A DNA stretch of 62,045 bases from assembly GCF_000359585.1 (NCBI RefSeq), contig NZ_APMH01000024.1:1-62045 (forward strand). Direction: 5' to 3'. The notes under the pieces were generated by a model. It did no database searches and had not been told where the DNA came from. It was given only the letters and a program-made list of their open reading frames with translations. The translations under genes and the position numbers were made by a program. Numbering within the stretch: position 1 is the stretch's first letter; the number at the start of each line of letters is the position of its first letter. Positions 38,700-48,115 of this stretch are shown one piece after another. Source of the DNA: Clostridium tyrobutyricum DSM 2637 = ATCC 25755 = JCM 11008 (GTDB lineage: Bacteria; Bacillota; Clostridia; Clostridiales; Clostridiaceae).

Positions 38700-40065
38700 A
38701 GATGATTTTAATGAAAAAGATATACTTAAATTATTGAACTATGTAGAAAGTAATGGTAATTATAAAGATGAAATGGATATAAGACTAGATGATTTTAGAA
38801 AGAGACAATTGAGAAAAAAATTAATGAAAAATATAGTTGACAAAAATTCAAAGAAAAAATATAAAATAGCGGCAGTAGCTTGTATAATATTAATTTCTAT
38901 TTGTTTTACTGTACCTACTTTTGCAAAGAACATTCCAGTAATAAATTCTATTATTCAAAATCTTAAGGACAAAGAAGGAATTGATGGTGACTATAAAAAA
39001 TATTCTAAACAGCTGGAAAACAGTGCAACTGACAATGGGATAACTTTAAAAGTAAAAGAAATCATATGTGATGATAATACTTTAGAAGTAGCTTATACTT
39101 TAACTAGCAAAGATGATATCAGAGATTTGGTAGATATGTCTAGAAGAAAAAAAAATGCAATGCCATTGTTTCTAGGTACTTATTTAAAAATAAATGGTCA
39201 ATTTAGTCCTGCAAGTGGTTCAGGAGGTACGGGAAAGTATTTAGATAAACATACGTATCTTTCTTATGATGATATAAATATATCTGATAAAAATTTGAGC
39301 AATACTTTTAATATAAATCTAGATGTAAAAGAAATATATGGAGTTAAGGGAAGTTGGAAGCTGGATTTTAATGTGTCGCGAGAAGATATATCCAGAAAAA
39401 CTGCTGTATTTGAACCAAATACTTTTGCAAAACTTCCAGAAGAAGATATAAATATAAGAAAAGTAAGTATAAGTCCCATTGGTACTTATATATTAGGAGA
39501 TGGAAAGTTTACAAAAAAGGAATCTAACTCCGATTTACCTGTTTATTGGTTTATATTTGATGATAAGGGGAGACAAATAATAGAATATAGTATGATGCAA
39601 AAAAGTGATGATGGAAATGTATTTCAGTTTAATAGAAATTTAGCTAGATTAAATTACATTCCCAGGTACTTAACAGTTATACCTTATCAATTAGAAATAT
39701 CTAAAATTCATGGTGGCAATTTAAAACCTATAGATGGAAAATACCCTATTGAGATTATTCAAAGTAAAGTAGGAAAGCTTGTAATTAAAGAGATTGTAAG
39801 TGAGGGTAATAAAACGATTGTAAAATATACTGCCGAAGGTTTAGTACCGTATAGTCAGGCTAGGGAGTTGTATATAAAAGATGATAAAAAAAATGTAATT
39901 ACCCCTAAAGCAGAGATTAATGAGGTCAAGAGAAGCAACAGTAATTCTGTAGACTATACTCTGGAGTTTCCCATGCTTGATAAAAACAAAATGTATTTTA
40001 TAGGAAGTACAAGTTTTTTTGATAATATAAATATAAGGAATGATTTGAAATTTAGAATAGATTGA
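38692..40065 (+). CDS. Membrane protein with DUF4179-type domain, probable anti-sigma factor
   Basis: 457 aa. A cytosolic N-terminus (1-60), one membrane helix (KIAAVACIILISICFTVPTFA, about 63-82) and a large outer domain. The part after the helix (NIPVINSIIQNLKD, then YSKQLENSATDNGITLKVKEIICDDNTLEVAYTL) matches DUF4179 proteins that accompany ECF sigma genes in Firmicutes. The overlap with the sigma gene supports a sigma/anti-sigma pair; direct binding is inferred. Confidence 0.75.
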   Translation: MNKDDFNEKDILKLLNYVESNGNYKDEMDIRLDDFRKRQLRKKLMKNIVDKNSKKKYKIAAVACIILISICFTVPTFAKNIPVINSIIQNLKDKEGIDGDYKKYSKQLENSATDNGITLKVKEIICDDNTLEVAYTLTSKDDIRDLVDMSRRKKNAMPLFLGTYLKINGQFSPASGSGGTGKYLDKHTYLSYDDINISDKNLSNTFNINLDVKEIYGVKGSWKLDFNVSREDISRKTAVFEPNTFAKLPEEDINIRKVSISPIGTYILGDGKFTKKESNSDLPVYWFIFDDKGRQIIEYSMMQKSDDGNVFQFNRNLARLNYIPRYLTVIPYQLEISKIHGGNLKPIDGKYPIEIIQSKVGKLVIKEIVSEGNKTIVKYTAEGLVPYSQARELYIKDDKKNVITPKAEINEVKRSNSNSVDYTLEFPMLDKNKMYFIGSTSFFDNINIRNDLKFRID

Positions 40066-40121
40066 AGAAGTAAATATTAATTGATTTTAAGCTTAACTTG
40101 AATAAAATTCATAACATGAAG

Positions 40122-40158
40122 AATACTACATTGAGATATATGTAGTATTTTTTATTTT
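40122..40158 (+). terminator. Terminator of the sigma factor operon
   Basis: AATACTACA (40122-40130) pairs with TGTAGTATT (40141-40149), followed by TTTTATTTT. Confidence 0.8.
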
Positions 40159-40180
40159 ACAAATGAAAGGGTGAACCCAT

Positions 40181-41836
40181 ATGGAAAATTCTATGTTTTG
40201 CTTCCAATGTGAACAGACTATAGGAGGTAAAGGCTGTACTAAAGCAGGAAATTGTGGTAAAAGTTCAGAAGTAGCTGCACTGCAAGATTTACTTATATAT
40301 GAACTTAAAGGGATAGGATTTTATGGACAGAGATTGATTGAAAAAGGAAAAAAGATAAGCAATGAAATTGACAAATTTATGATTGATGCTGCATTTTCAA
40401 CTCTTACCAATGTAAACTTTGATCCGGAAAGATTTGTTCAATATTTAAAGAAAGCACAAGATATTAAGGATGACTTAAAAAAACAAGCTGGATGGCTTAT
40501 TGGAAAAGTACCTGATATAGTAAAATATCAACTTCCTGATACCAAGGAGCAAATGCTTGAGGACTCAAAAATGGCAGGAATAATGTATGATCAAACTGTG
40601 GATGCTGATATACGTTCTCTAAGGGAAACACTTGTATATGGTATGAAAGGTATGGGAGCATATGCTCATCATGCATATGTACTTGGATATCAGGATGGTA
40701 ATGTAAATAAGTTTTTTTATAAAGGATTTTCCTCAGTAATTGACGATAAACTTACAGCAGAAGATTTGTTTAATTTAAATATGGAGTTCGGTCAGGTAAA
40801 TTTGAAGTGTATTGAACTTTTGGATAAAGCCAATACAGAATCTTTTGGAAATCCAGTACCTACAGAGGTGTCTATAACAAAGAAAAAAGGACCCTTTATA
40901 ATTGTCTCCGGTCATGATTTGAAAGATTTAAAGGATTTACTTGAACAGACCAAGGATAAAGGAATAAATATATATACACATGGAGAAATGCTTCCAGCAC
41001 ATGGTTATCCTGAATTAAAGAAATATCCTAATCTTGTGGGAAATTTTGGTGGAGCATGGCAGGATCAGCAAAAGGAGTTTGATGGAGTTCCAGGATGTAT
41101 ACTTATGACTACGAATTGTCTCCAAAAACCTAGAGATTCATACAAGGATAGAATTTTTACTACAAGTGTTGTAGGCTGGCCTGATATTTCTCATATAAAA
41201 GAAGTAAATGGGAAAAAAGATTTCAGCTTAATAATAAGTAAGTCCCTTGAACTTGGAGGGTTTACAGAAGATGAACCTGAAAAGAAAATAACGGTAGGTT
41301 TTGGTCATAATGCAGTTTTAAGTAATGCCGATAAAATTGTAGAAGCTGTGAAAGGCGGATCTATAAAGCATTTCTTTCTAATTGGTGGATGTGATGGTGC
41401 TAGACCTGGCAGAAATTATTTTAGTGAAATAGCACAAAAGACACCAAATGATACAATAATATTAACTCTTGCTTGTGGCAAATATAGATTTAATAAATTG
41501 GATTTAGGTAAGATTGGAGATTTTCCAAGGGTTTTAGATGTGGGTCAATGTAATGATACATACGGAGCCATAAAAATTGCATTAGCTCTTGCAGATGCAT
41601 TTAATTGTGGAGTAAATGATTTACCTTTATCTATAATTTTATCATGGTATGAGCAAAAAGCAGTAAGTGTACTACTCACGCTTTTATCTCTTGGCATAAA
41701 GGATATTAGACTTGGACCAACACTTCCAGCTTTTATAACACCGGATATTCTACAAATATTAATAGATAAATTTAAAATCAAGCCAGTATCAACTCCTGAT
41801 GAAGATTTACAAGTTATATTAGGATTAAAATGCTAG
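40181..41836 (+). CDS. hcp: Hydroxylamine reductase (hybrid cluster protein)
   Basis: 551 aa. The N-terminal cysteines C7, C10, C19 and C25 (spacing C-x2-C-x8-C-x5-C) bind the first iron-sulfur cluster; later blocks GCDGARPGRNYF and LACGKYRFNKLDLG contribute to the hybrid cluster. The protein reduces hydroxylamine in vitro and NO or nitrosylated targets in several bacteria, protecting anaerobes from nitrosative stress. No hcr reductase is adjacent. It is monocistronic with its own terminator. Confidence 0.95.
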   Translation: MENSMFCFQCEQTIGGKGCTKAGNCGKSSEVAALQDLLIYELKGIGFYGQRLIEKGKKISNEIDKFMIDAAFSTLTNVNFDPERFVQYLKKAQDIKDDLKKQAGWLIGKVPDIVKYQLPDTKEQMLEDSKMAGIMYDQTVDADIRSLRETLVYGMKGMGAYAHHAYVLGYQDGNVNKFFYKGFSSVIDDKLTAEDLFNLNMEFGQVNLKCIELLDKANTESFGNPVPTEVSITKKKGPFIIVSGHDLKDLKDLLEQTKDKGINIYTHGEMLPAHGYPELKKYPNLVGNFGGAWQDQQKEFDGVPGCILMTTNCLQKPRDSYKDRIFTTSVVGWPDISHIKEVNGKKDFSLIISKSLELGGFTEDEPEKKITVGFGHNAVLSNADKIVEAVKGGSIKHFFLIGGCDGARPGRNYFSEIAQKTPNDTIILTLACGKYRFNKLDLGKIGDFPRVLDVGQCNDTYGAIKIALALADAFNCGVNDLPLSIILSWYEQKAVSVLLTLLSLGIKDIRLGPTLPAFITPDILQILIDKFKIKPVSTPDEDLQVILGLKC

Positions 41837-41847
41837 TTTAGAAGTAT

Positions 41848-41892
41848 AGCATTAATATAGGTGGTTAAATACTATATTAATGCTTTCTTTTT
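41848..41892 (+). terminator. Terminator of hcp
   Basis: AGCATTAATATAG (41848-41860) pairs with CTATATTAATGCT (41872-41884), followed by TTCTTTTTTG. Confidence 0.85.
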
Positions 41893-41935
41893 TGATAAAA
41901 TAGTAATATATTTAAATGTATAAAGGAATGATCTA

Positions 41936-42769
41936 ATGAAAGATAGAATATCTATAACAGATTTGGCCAGGCTTAGAAATGTAACTACAGAGACTTTAAG
42001 ATATTATGATAGAATAGGACTGTTCAAGCCAATATATGTTGATCCCAATACAAAATATAGATACTATTCTATATTGCAATATGAAAAATTAGGAACAATT
42101 AAGGAATTACGTCAGCTTGGAATGAAATTAAAGGAAATAAAAGAGTATTTTGACAATAGAAGCTCAAAAAAATCTTTATCAATGTTGGTAAATAAACATA
42201 GTGAGTTAAAAGATAAAATAACTAAATTGCAATTATTAGAAATAAGCATATCTCAAAAGATTAATTTTTTAAAATCAGCTATAGACGAATCTAATACTAA
42301 TAATGTTGTTTTAAAGAAATTTTATGATAGAAAGATATTTACCTTTGGCAAACTAATGAAAAATCAAATTGACTTGAGTTATGGTTTTCTTGAACTCGAA
42401 AATAGTTTTGAAGAAATAGCACCAATTTTGGCGAGCAATAGGCTGGGCTTTATAATACCTAAGGAAAATATTGAATCATTAAAAAATACAAGAGAAAATA
42501 AAATTTTTGGATTTTATAATGGAAAGACTAAAGTTGACAGAAAATATATTAGAAATATTAAAGGTGGAGTTTATGCTTGTATATATAATAGTGGAAAACC
42601 ATGGTATAGAGAAGAAAGCGTGAAAAAAATCATTAAATATATTAAGGATAATAATCTTGTAGTAATAGGTGATGCACTTCAGGTTGCCAAAATAGATATA
42701 ACAGTTACAGATATTTTAGAGGAAGAATGTTTTGAAATTCAAATTCCAGTTAAGATAAATGACAAATAG
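41936..42769 (+). CDS. MerR-family regulator with GyrI-like effector domain
   Basis: 277 aa. The N-terminal MerR helix-turn-helix and wing read SITDLARLRNVTTETLRYYDR and KYRYYSILQYEKL, followed by a dimerisation helix (about 80-120). The C-terminal 150 aa resemble the GyrI/BmrR effector-binding fold. Members twist promoters that have a long 19-bp spacer; exactly such a promoter lies before the next gene, at 42825-42855, with a dyad in the spacer. The natural ligand is unknown. Confidence 0.85.
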   Translation: MKDRISITDLARLRNVTTETLRYYDRIGLFKPIYVDPNTKYRYYSILQYEKLGTIKELRQLGMKLKEIKEYFDNRSSKKSLSMLVNKHSELKDKITKLQLLEISISQKINFLKSAIDESNTNNVVLKKFYDRKIFTFGKLMKNQIDLSYGFLELENSFEEIAPILASNRLGFIIPKENIESLKNTRENKIFGFYNGKTKVDRKYIRNIKGGVYACIYNSGKPWYREESVKKIIKYIKDNNLVVIGDALQVAKIDITVTDILEEECFEIQIPVKINDK

Positions 42770-42824
42770 CTTGTTGATAATCTTGTTAATCAATAAGCTG
42801 TTTTTTATTTGCTAAAATATACTA

Positions 42825-42855
42825 TTGACCTTTGTGTAACACAAGCATTTATACT
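42825..42855 (+). promoter_or_regulatory. 19-bp-spacer promoter with MerR-type operator
   Basis: TTGACC (42825-42830) and TATACT (42850-42855) are separated by 19 bp instead of 17. The spacer contains the dyad TTGTGT-A-ACACAA (42832-42844). A long spacer with a central dyad is the hallmark of promoters activated by MerR-family proteins, and a MerR gene ends 56 bp upstream. Confidence 0.75.
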
Positions 42856-42892
42856 TGATAATAAATTAGAGCAAATCAGAGGGGGAAATTAT

Positions 42893-43744
42893 ATGAAAAA
42901 AACTTATGTTAAAAACTCAACAGGTGTTCTAAAAAAGGTATTATTATGTTCACCTAAATATTTCGAATTTGAGCCAATTAATGTGATAACTGAAGATTGG
43001 CTTGATAAGGGAGAAAAATCCAATAAAGAAGCTTGTTTGAGAGAACATAGTGAGTTAGTTCAAGCATATAAAGAAAATGGTGTAGAAGTAGAGATAATGG
43101 ACCCTGATATAAATTTACCTTATGAAGTATTTGCAAGAGATTTTGGTGGATGTATATCTGAAGGATTTATTATGGGTAAATTTAGAGAACCAGTACGTCA
43201 AGGTGAAACCGCTAAATATGAAAATAAGATGAGGGAGCTTGGAATACCATGCGTTGCAAGATGTACATCAGGTGCTTATGAAGGAGGAGATTTTTGGTTT
43301 CTTGATGAGTACACATTAGCTCAAGGAGTAATAGCCAGAACTGACTTTGATGGAGCTGAAAATATTAAAAGACAGGTAAGTGAACTTGGATATAATATGA
43401 TTATGGTCCCTGCATTAAGGCAAAATCTCCATTTAGATATGTGTTTTAATATAGTAGCTGAAAAAGTGGCAGTGGTATGTAAGGAAGCTTTACCATATAA
43501 TTTTTTGAAAATGCTTGAAAAAAGAAAATTTACATTAATAGATGTACCTCAGGAAGGTGTGTTCAGGCACTATTGTAATCTTCAATCACTTGGAAATGAT
43601 AGAGTTATAACATTTAATGATAATAAAAATGTAAATGAGAAACTTGAGGCACTTGGAATTAAAACAATAAAATTGGATTTAGTAGAGATACTTAAAGGTG
43701 GAGGAGGTCCCCATTGTATGACTTTTCCACTAGAAAGAGTATAG
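42893..43744 (+). CDS. Amidinotransferase/dimethylargininase-fold hydrolase
   Basis: 283 aa from ATG 42893 after GAGGGGG. The in-frame start at 42809 would reach into the promoter and is rejected. The pentein-fold active site is visible: FARDFGG (Asp), YEGGDFWF (Glu/Asp), HLDMCFN (His) and the nucleophile Cys in GGGGPHCMTFPL. The family includes arginine deiminase and dimethylarginine hydrolase, acting on guanidino groups. The neighbouring importer and aminotransferase suggest use of an imported guanidino or amino compound. The exact substrate is not decided by these motifs. Confidence 0.82.
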   Translation: MKKTYVKNSTGVLKKVLLCSPKYFEFEPINVITEDWLDKGEKSNKEACLREHSELVQAYKENGVEVEIMDPDINLPYEVFARDFGGCISEGFIMGKFREPVRQGETAKYENKMRELGIPCVARCTSGAYEGGDFWFLDEYTLAQGVIARTDFDGAENIKRQVSELGYNMIMVPALRQNLHLDMCFNIVAEKVAVVCKEALPYNFLKMLEKRKFTLIDVPQEGVFRHYCNLQSLGNDRVITFNDNKNVNEKLEALGIKTIKLDLVEILKGGGGPHCMTFPLERV

Positions 43745-43754
43745 AATTAAAATA

Positions 43755-43802
43755 AAAAAGCATCCTTATTTTCAATTTAAAAGTAAGGATGCTTTTTTAT
43801 TT
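43755..43802 (+). terminator. Terminator of the amidinohydrolase gene
   Basis: AAAAAGCATCCTTA (43755-43768) pairs with TAAGGATGCTTTTT (43784-43797), followed by TTATTTTA. Confidence 0.9.
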
Positions 43803-43822
43803 TAATTTATAAATGTTCTATA

Positions 43823-43931
43823 TGTACTTAAAGAACAAATGAATATGTGTATAATTGTTTATTTTGGATATATTAATATTATTAATAATATGATAAATTA
43901 TATATAACATATTTATTAAATTAATAAATTA
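43823..43931 (+). promoter_or_regulatory. Duplicated promoter region, copy A (before the importer operon)
   Basis: About 109 bp are closely similar to 49327-49435 upstream of the aminotransferase gene. Shared blocks include TGTACTTAAA, TATAATTGT (TATAAT at 43850-43855) and ATAATATGATAAATTATATATA. The palindrome ATATTATTAATAATAT is at 43876-43891. A second possible promoter, TTGGAT/TATGAT (43864-43894), has a 19-bp spacer spanning most of the palindrome. The whole gap 43803-44021 is very AT-rich and holds no gene. Confidence 0.6.
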
Positions 43932-44021
43932 AATCAATTATATATATAAATATTCTAATATTAATTAAAGTATCTTAATAAACATGCATTAATTGATTTT
44001 ATATATAGGGAGGGAATAAAA

Positions 44022-45110
44022 ATGACTGTAGTTGGTGCAAACTTGCTGATGAATAATGTGGAAAAATACTATAAAAGTTTTAAGGCTGTTGACAAAGTAA
44101 GTCTAAGTGTCAATAAGGGAGAATTTTTAACTATATTAGGTCCAAGTGGTTCAGGAAAAACATCATTATTAAAATTAATTGCCGGATTTGAAAAAATAAA
44201 TTCAGGAGAAATTCTTTTAAACAAGGAGAATATTGAAACAAAAAAACCATACGAAAGAAATATTGGAATGCTATTTCAGAACTATGCTTTGTTTCCTCAT
44301 ATGACTATATTTGATAATATAGCTTATCCTCTCAAGATTAGAAAGCTTTCTAAAGATCAAATTAGACAAAAAGTTATGGCGATGTTAGAAATGGTAGATT
44401 TAGAGGGGGTAGAAAATAGGTATCCTAAACAATTAAGTGGTGGACAGCAACAAAGAGTTGCTCTAGCAAGGGCCATAGTATTTAATCCTCCATTACTATT
44501 ACTAGATGAGCCTTTGGGAGCTCTAGACAAGAATCTTAGACAGAAGATGCAGCTTGAAATTAAGCATATACAGCAGAAAGTAGGAATTACTACTATAAGT
44601 GTTACACATGATCAAGAAGAAGCACTTACTATGTCTGATAAAGTCTGTATAATGAACAAGGGAAAATTGGAACAAATAGATACTCCTGAAAATATATATC
44701 AAAAGCCTAAAAGTAGGTTTGTAGCAGAGTTTATTGGTGAAATAAATCTCATTAGAGGGAAAATACTTGAAACGGAGGGTAAAGTTGCAATTATAGAAAT
44801 ATTCAATAAACAGATTGTAAAAGCAGAAATGGATGAACCGGATCAATTTGTTCAAGGTAAGGCTGTTTCTATAGCATTAAGACCTGAGAACATTTACGTT
44901 ACTAAGGACAAGCCTAAATATGATAATAATATTAGTGCAATAATTAAAGAAGTTATTTTTGTAGGAGATGCCTTAAAAGTAAAAGTAATTAATAAAAAAC
45001 AAGAAGAAATGATGATAAAAGTTAAACCATCTTATAAGGAATTATTGACTATAGGAAAAGAAATTATATTGAATTGGGATATAGGTAAGTGCTCTTTAAT
45101 AGGTAATTAG
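44022..45110 (+). CDS. potA: Polyamine-type ABC importer, ATPase subunit
   Basis: 362 aa. Walker A GPSGSGKTS (about 43-51), Q-loop FQNYALFPHM, signature LSGGQQQRVALARA and Walker B LLLLDEPLGALD are intact; a TOBE domain of about 110 aa follows (VAEFIGEINLIRG onward), as in the PotA/spermidine-putrescine class. AGGGAGGG precedes ATG 44022. It leads an operon in the order A-D-B-C. Symbol by family; the substrate could be another cationic amine. Confidence 0.88.
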   Translation: MTVVGANLLMNNVEKYYKSFKAVDKVSLSVNKGEFLTILGPSGSGKTSLLKLIAGFEKINSGEILLNKENIETKKPYERNIGMLFQNYALFPHMTIFDNIAYPLKIRKLSKDQIRQKVMAMLEMVDLEGVENRYPKQLSGGQQQRVALARAIVFNPPLLLLDEPLGALDKNLRQKMQLEIKHIQQKVGITTISVTHDQEEALTMSDKVCIMNKGKLEQIDTPENIYQKPKSRFVAEFIGEINLIRGKILETEGKVAIIEIFNKQIVKAEMDEPDQFVQGKAVSIALRPENIYVTKDKPKYDNNISAIIKEVIFVGDALKVKVINKKQEEMMIKVKPSYKELLTIGKEIILNWDIGKCSLIGN

Positions 45111-45141
45111 TTATAAAAAATTTGATAAAGGAGAAAAGCTT

Positions 45142-46197
45142 ATGAAAAAGAAGATTTTATGTTTAATCGGTATTATGTTAGTGCTTTTAAATTTTTCAGG
45201 ATGTGGAAGTTCTTCAAAAAATCAGGCAGATGGTGATAAAAGTTTAGTTGTTGTTGATTGGGGTGGAGCTTATTCAGATGCAAGGAATAAAGCAAATTAT
45301 CAATCATTTGAGAAAAAATATGGAGTTAAAATAACTGTTGTAAATCCAACTGACTATGGCAAATTAAAGGCTATGGTACAATCGGGAAATGTAGAATGGG
45401 ATGTAGTGAATGTGGATTCTGATTTTTCTGTAAGAGGTGGAAAACAGGGATTACTTGAAAAGTTGGACTATAATGTAATTAAAAAGGATGATATTGATAA
45501 GAGTTTTGTAAATGATTATGGTATAGGATCAGATACTTTTAATGTAGCTTTAGCGTATAATACTAATAGTTTTTCCAAGGCTAATCATCCACAAACTTGG
45601 GCTGAATTTTGGGATACAAAGAAATTCCCGGGTGATCGTTCAATGTGGAAATATCCTTTGGCAACTTTAGAAAGTGCACTTTTGGCAGATGGTGTTAAAC
45701 CTGAGAATTTGTATCCACTTGATGTAGATAGAGCTTTTAAAAGTCTTGATAAAATAAAGAGCAATGTTAAAATTTGGTGGGCTACAGGAGCTCAGCCTCC
45801 ACAAGCTCTTGCTAGTGGAGATGTTACTGCAGCAGCAGCTTGGAATGGACGTATTACTACAGCTAAGAGTCAAGGATCACCAGAGGATGTAGAATATAAT
45901 GAATCCTTAGTATGTGGAGATTCATGGGTGGTGCCAAAAGGAGCAAAACATAAAGATTTAGCTATGAAATTTATTGCTTATATGAGTACTCCAGAGCAGC
46001 AGGCAGAATTTTCAAAATTAATTGATTATGCACCTACTAATTCTAAAGCATTAAGCTTGTTGTCAGAAGATAGAAAAAAGAGTATTGGAAAGTCTGATTC
46101 AGATAAATCCAAAAAACAAATTGTTGTAGATATTAATTGGTGGGCTGACAACTATAATTCTGTAGACGAGCGTTTTCAAAAATGGTTAATTAATTAA
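45142..46197 (+). CDS. potD: Polyamine-type ABC importer, substrate-binding lipoprotein
   Basis: 351 aa. The signal peptide ends in a lipobox (NFSGC) so the mature protein is lipid-anchored at Cys21. The body starts LVVVDWGGAYSDARN and includes WDVVNVDSD, ALAYNTNSF and TWAEFWDTKKFPGDRSMWKYP, typical of the extracellular binding proteins of the spermidine/putrescine cluster. The ligand-site residues cannot be assigned with confidence. A hairpin after the gene may protect its part of the mRNA. Confidence 0.85.
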   Translation: MKKKILCLIGIMLVLLNFSGCGSSSKNQADGDKSLVVVDWGGAYSDARNKANYQSFEKKYGVKITVVNPTDYGKLKAMVQSGNVEWDVVNVDSDFSVRGGKQGLLEKLDYNVIKKDDIDKSFVNDYGIGSDTFNVALAYNTNSFSKANHPQTWAEFWDTKKFPGDRSMWKYPLATLESALLADGVKPENLYPLDVDRAFKSLDKIKSNVKIWWATGAQPPQALASGDVTAAAAWNGRITTAKSQGSPEDVEYNESLVCGDSWVVPKGAKHKDLAMKFIAYMSTPEQQAEFSKLIDYAPTNSKALSLLSEDRKKSIGKSDSDKSKKQIVVDINWWADNYNSVDERFQKWLIN

Positions 46198-46212
46198 ACA
46201 AAATTATATTGG

Positions 46213-46251
46213 TACTCTGAGGTTTTATTTAGTAAGTATAATCTCAGAGTA
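46213..46251 (+). other. Intercistronic hairpin after the binding-protein gene
   Basis: TACTCTGAG (46213-46221) pairs with CTCAGAGTA (46243-46251), with no U-run after it. Hairpins here in ABC-importer operons commonly stabilise the binding-protein message and give it a higher yield than the permeases. Confidence 0.5.
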
Positions 46252-46298
46252 TTAATAAATATAAGGAGTTAACCTATAAGATTGGGAGGTATAAAAAT

Positions 46299-47204
46299 AT
46301 GATGAATGAAAATTTAAATAAACAGGAATTGATGTTGGAAAATGGCTCAACTAAGAATAAGCTTTATAGTTTGCTTGATCCAAAATATATATTGATTTTA
46401 TTGCCTTTGCTTTTTGTTGTAGCCTTTGCATTTATCCCTATGATAAAATTGTTTAAATTAAGTTTTATAGATCAGAATGGATTTACATTACAATATTTAT
46501 CGCAAGTTTTCACACAGAAAATTTATATGCAAGTAATATTACTTACTTTAAAAACAGGAGTTATTGTAACCGTACTATCAATTATTTTATCTTATCCCGT
46601 AGCTTACTTTATTGTTAAAACAAAATCCGTCAGAGCTAAAAAGGTAGTTCTTTTAATTATTATGATACCTTTCTGGATAAGCTTACTAGTACGTACTTTT
46701 TCATGGATAATAATTTTACAAGATCAAGGTATATTAAATACATTATTAATTCATATTGGATTAATAAATAAGCCATTACATTTATTATATAATACTAAAT
46801 CTGTGACAATTGGTATGGTACATGTTCTATTCCCTTTTATGGTACTAAATATATATTCATCTATGGAAAATATAGATATGCAATTGGTGCAGGTAGCACA
46901 AATTATGGGGGCTAAGCCTATTAAAGCTTTTTGGCAGGTGTTTTTCCCATTATCTATTCCAGGAATTTTATCTGGATCAATACTTGTATTTGTTTTATCC
47001 TTAGGATATTTTATTACTCCATCTCTGTTGGGAGGTTCACAAAATATGCTGATTTCTACTCTTATACAAAATAATATAAGTGCTACATTGAACTGGCCTT
47101 TGGCTGCATCACTTGCATTAGTACTTTTTATTATTACTATGGCACTTTTAATAGTATTGGGTTTAATAATGAAAAGAAATCATATGATAGGAGATGAATC
47201 ATAA
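46299..47204 (+). CDS. potB: Polyamine-type ABC importer, permease PotB
   Basis: 301 aa, six membrane segments. The cytosolic coupling motif typical of binding-protein-dependent permeases is seen in QVAQIMGAKPIKAFWQVFFPLSIPGI (EAA-like loop, about 200-225). GGGAGG precedes ATG 46299. It overlaps the next permease gene by one base. Confidence 0.87.
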   Translation: MMNENLNKQELMLENGSTKNKLYSLLDPKYILILLPLLFVVAFAFIPMIKLFKLSFIDQNGFTLQYLSQVFTQKIYMQVILLTLKTGVIVTVLSIILSYPVAYFIVKTKSVRAKKVVLLIIMIPFWISLLVRTFSWIIILQDQGILNTLLIHIGLINKPLHLLYNTKSVTIGMVHVLFPFMVLNIYSSMENIDMQLVQVAQIMGAKPIKAFWQVFFPLSIPGILSGSILVFVLSLGYFITPSLLGGSQNMLISTLIQNNISATLNWPLAASLALVLFIITMALLIVLGLIMKRNHMIGDES

Positions 47205-47980
47205 TGTGGCTCCCTATAATTGTAGTTTTTGTACTATTTTTTCTTATAGCACCTGTGTTTGTTTTAATACCATTGTCATTTACTTCGTTAAGCTATTTTA
47301 AATTTCCACCACCAAGTTTTTCAACACAATGGTATCATGCATTTTTCAATAACAGTCAATGGATAGAGTGTTTTGTTAGAAGTTTAGGTGTAGCTGCTCT
47401 AACAGTAATATTGTCACTTATTATAGGAACTATGGCAGCTGCTGCTGTTACAAGGCTTAAATTTAAGTATAAAGATATTTTCATGGCATTTATGGTTATG
47501 CCAATGGTTATTCCTGTTATCATAGTTAGTATAGCATTGTATAATACATTTTCACCATTGAGATTAACTGATACTATACCAGGAATAGTACTATCACATA
47601 CTTTGCTGGCTATACCTATGGTATTTGTAACTGTAATGACAGGTTTAAAAACAGTGGATAGAAATACTGAATTAGCAGCAATGGGTCTGGGTTCTAGGTC
47701 CATTAATGTGTTTTTCAGCATTACATTGCCTCAAATCAAGGCGTCTATATTATCTGCTGCAATATTTGCGTTTAGTACATCAATTGATGAGGTAACTGTT
47801 ACTATGTTTATAGCTGGTGCTAATACCAAGACATTACCAGTGGCTATGTGGGAAAGTATGAGGAATAATATAACTCCAGATATAGCTGCAGTGTCTACTA
47901 TATTAATTGCTATTACTCTAGTTATGATTGCTGTACAGGGACTTGTAAAAGGTAGAACAGCGAAAATAAAACAAAGTTGA
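47204..47980 (+). CDS. potC: Polyamine-type ABC importer, permease PotC
   Basis: 258 aa, six membrane segments beginning at WLPIIVVFVLFFLIAPVFV. The EAA-like loop reads ELAAMGLGSRSINVFFSITLPQIKASI (about 160-186). The start shares a base with the potB stop (TAATG), so the two permeases are probably made together as a heterodimer. A terminator follows directly. Confidence 0.87.
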   Translation: MWLPIIVVFVLFFLIAPVFVLIPLSFTSLSYFKFPPPSFSTQWYHAFFNNSQWIECFVRSLGVAALTVILSLIIGTMAAAAVTRLKFKYKDIFMAFMVMPMVIPVIIVSIALYNTFSPLRLTDTIPGIVLSHTLLAIPMVFVTVMTGLKTVDRNTELAAMGLGSRSINVFFSITLPQIKASILSAAIFAFSTSIDEVTVTMFIAGANTKTLPVAMWESMRNNITPDIAAVSTILIAITLVMIAVQGLVKGRTAKIKQS

Positions 47981-47992
47981 AAATAATAAAAT

Positions 47993-48036
47993 AAAAATAG
48001 ATATCTCAAATTTTATTTTGGGGTATCTATTTTTAT
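47993..48036 (+). terminator. Terminator of the importer operon
   Basis: AAAAATAGATATC (47993-48005) pairs with GGTATCTATTTTT (48022-48034) with one G-T pair; a T-rich tail follows. Confidence 0.8.
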
Positions 48037-48115
48037 TATATTAAAGAATAAATTTGTAAAAATTTATATTATAATTGAATCATAACTATAAAATATTTGG
48101 AGATGTTTAATAATT

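Noticed and set aside
43932-44021. AT-rich repeats (TTAATAAATT and similar) as a replication or integration site
   Set aside because: There is no adjacent replication or recombinase gene and no DnaA-box cluster; simple AT-richness explains the short repeats.
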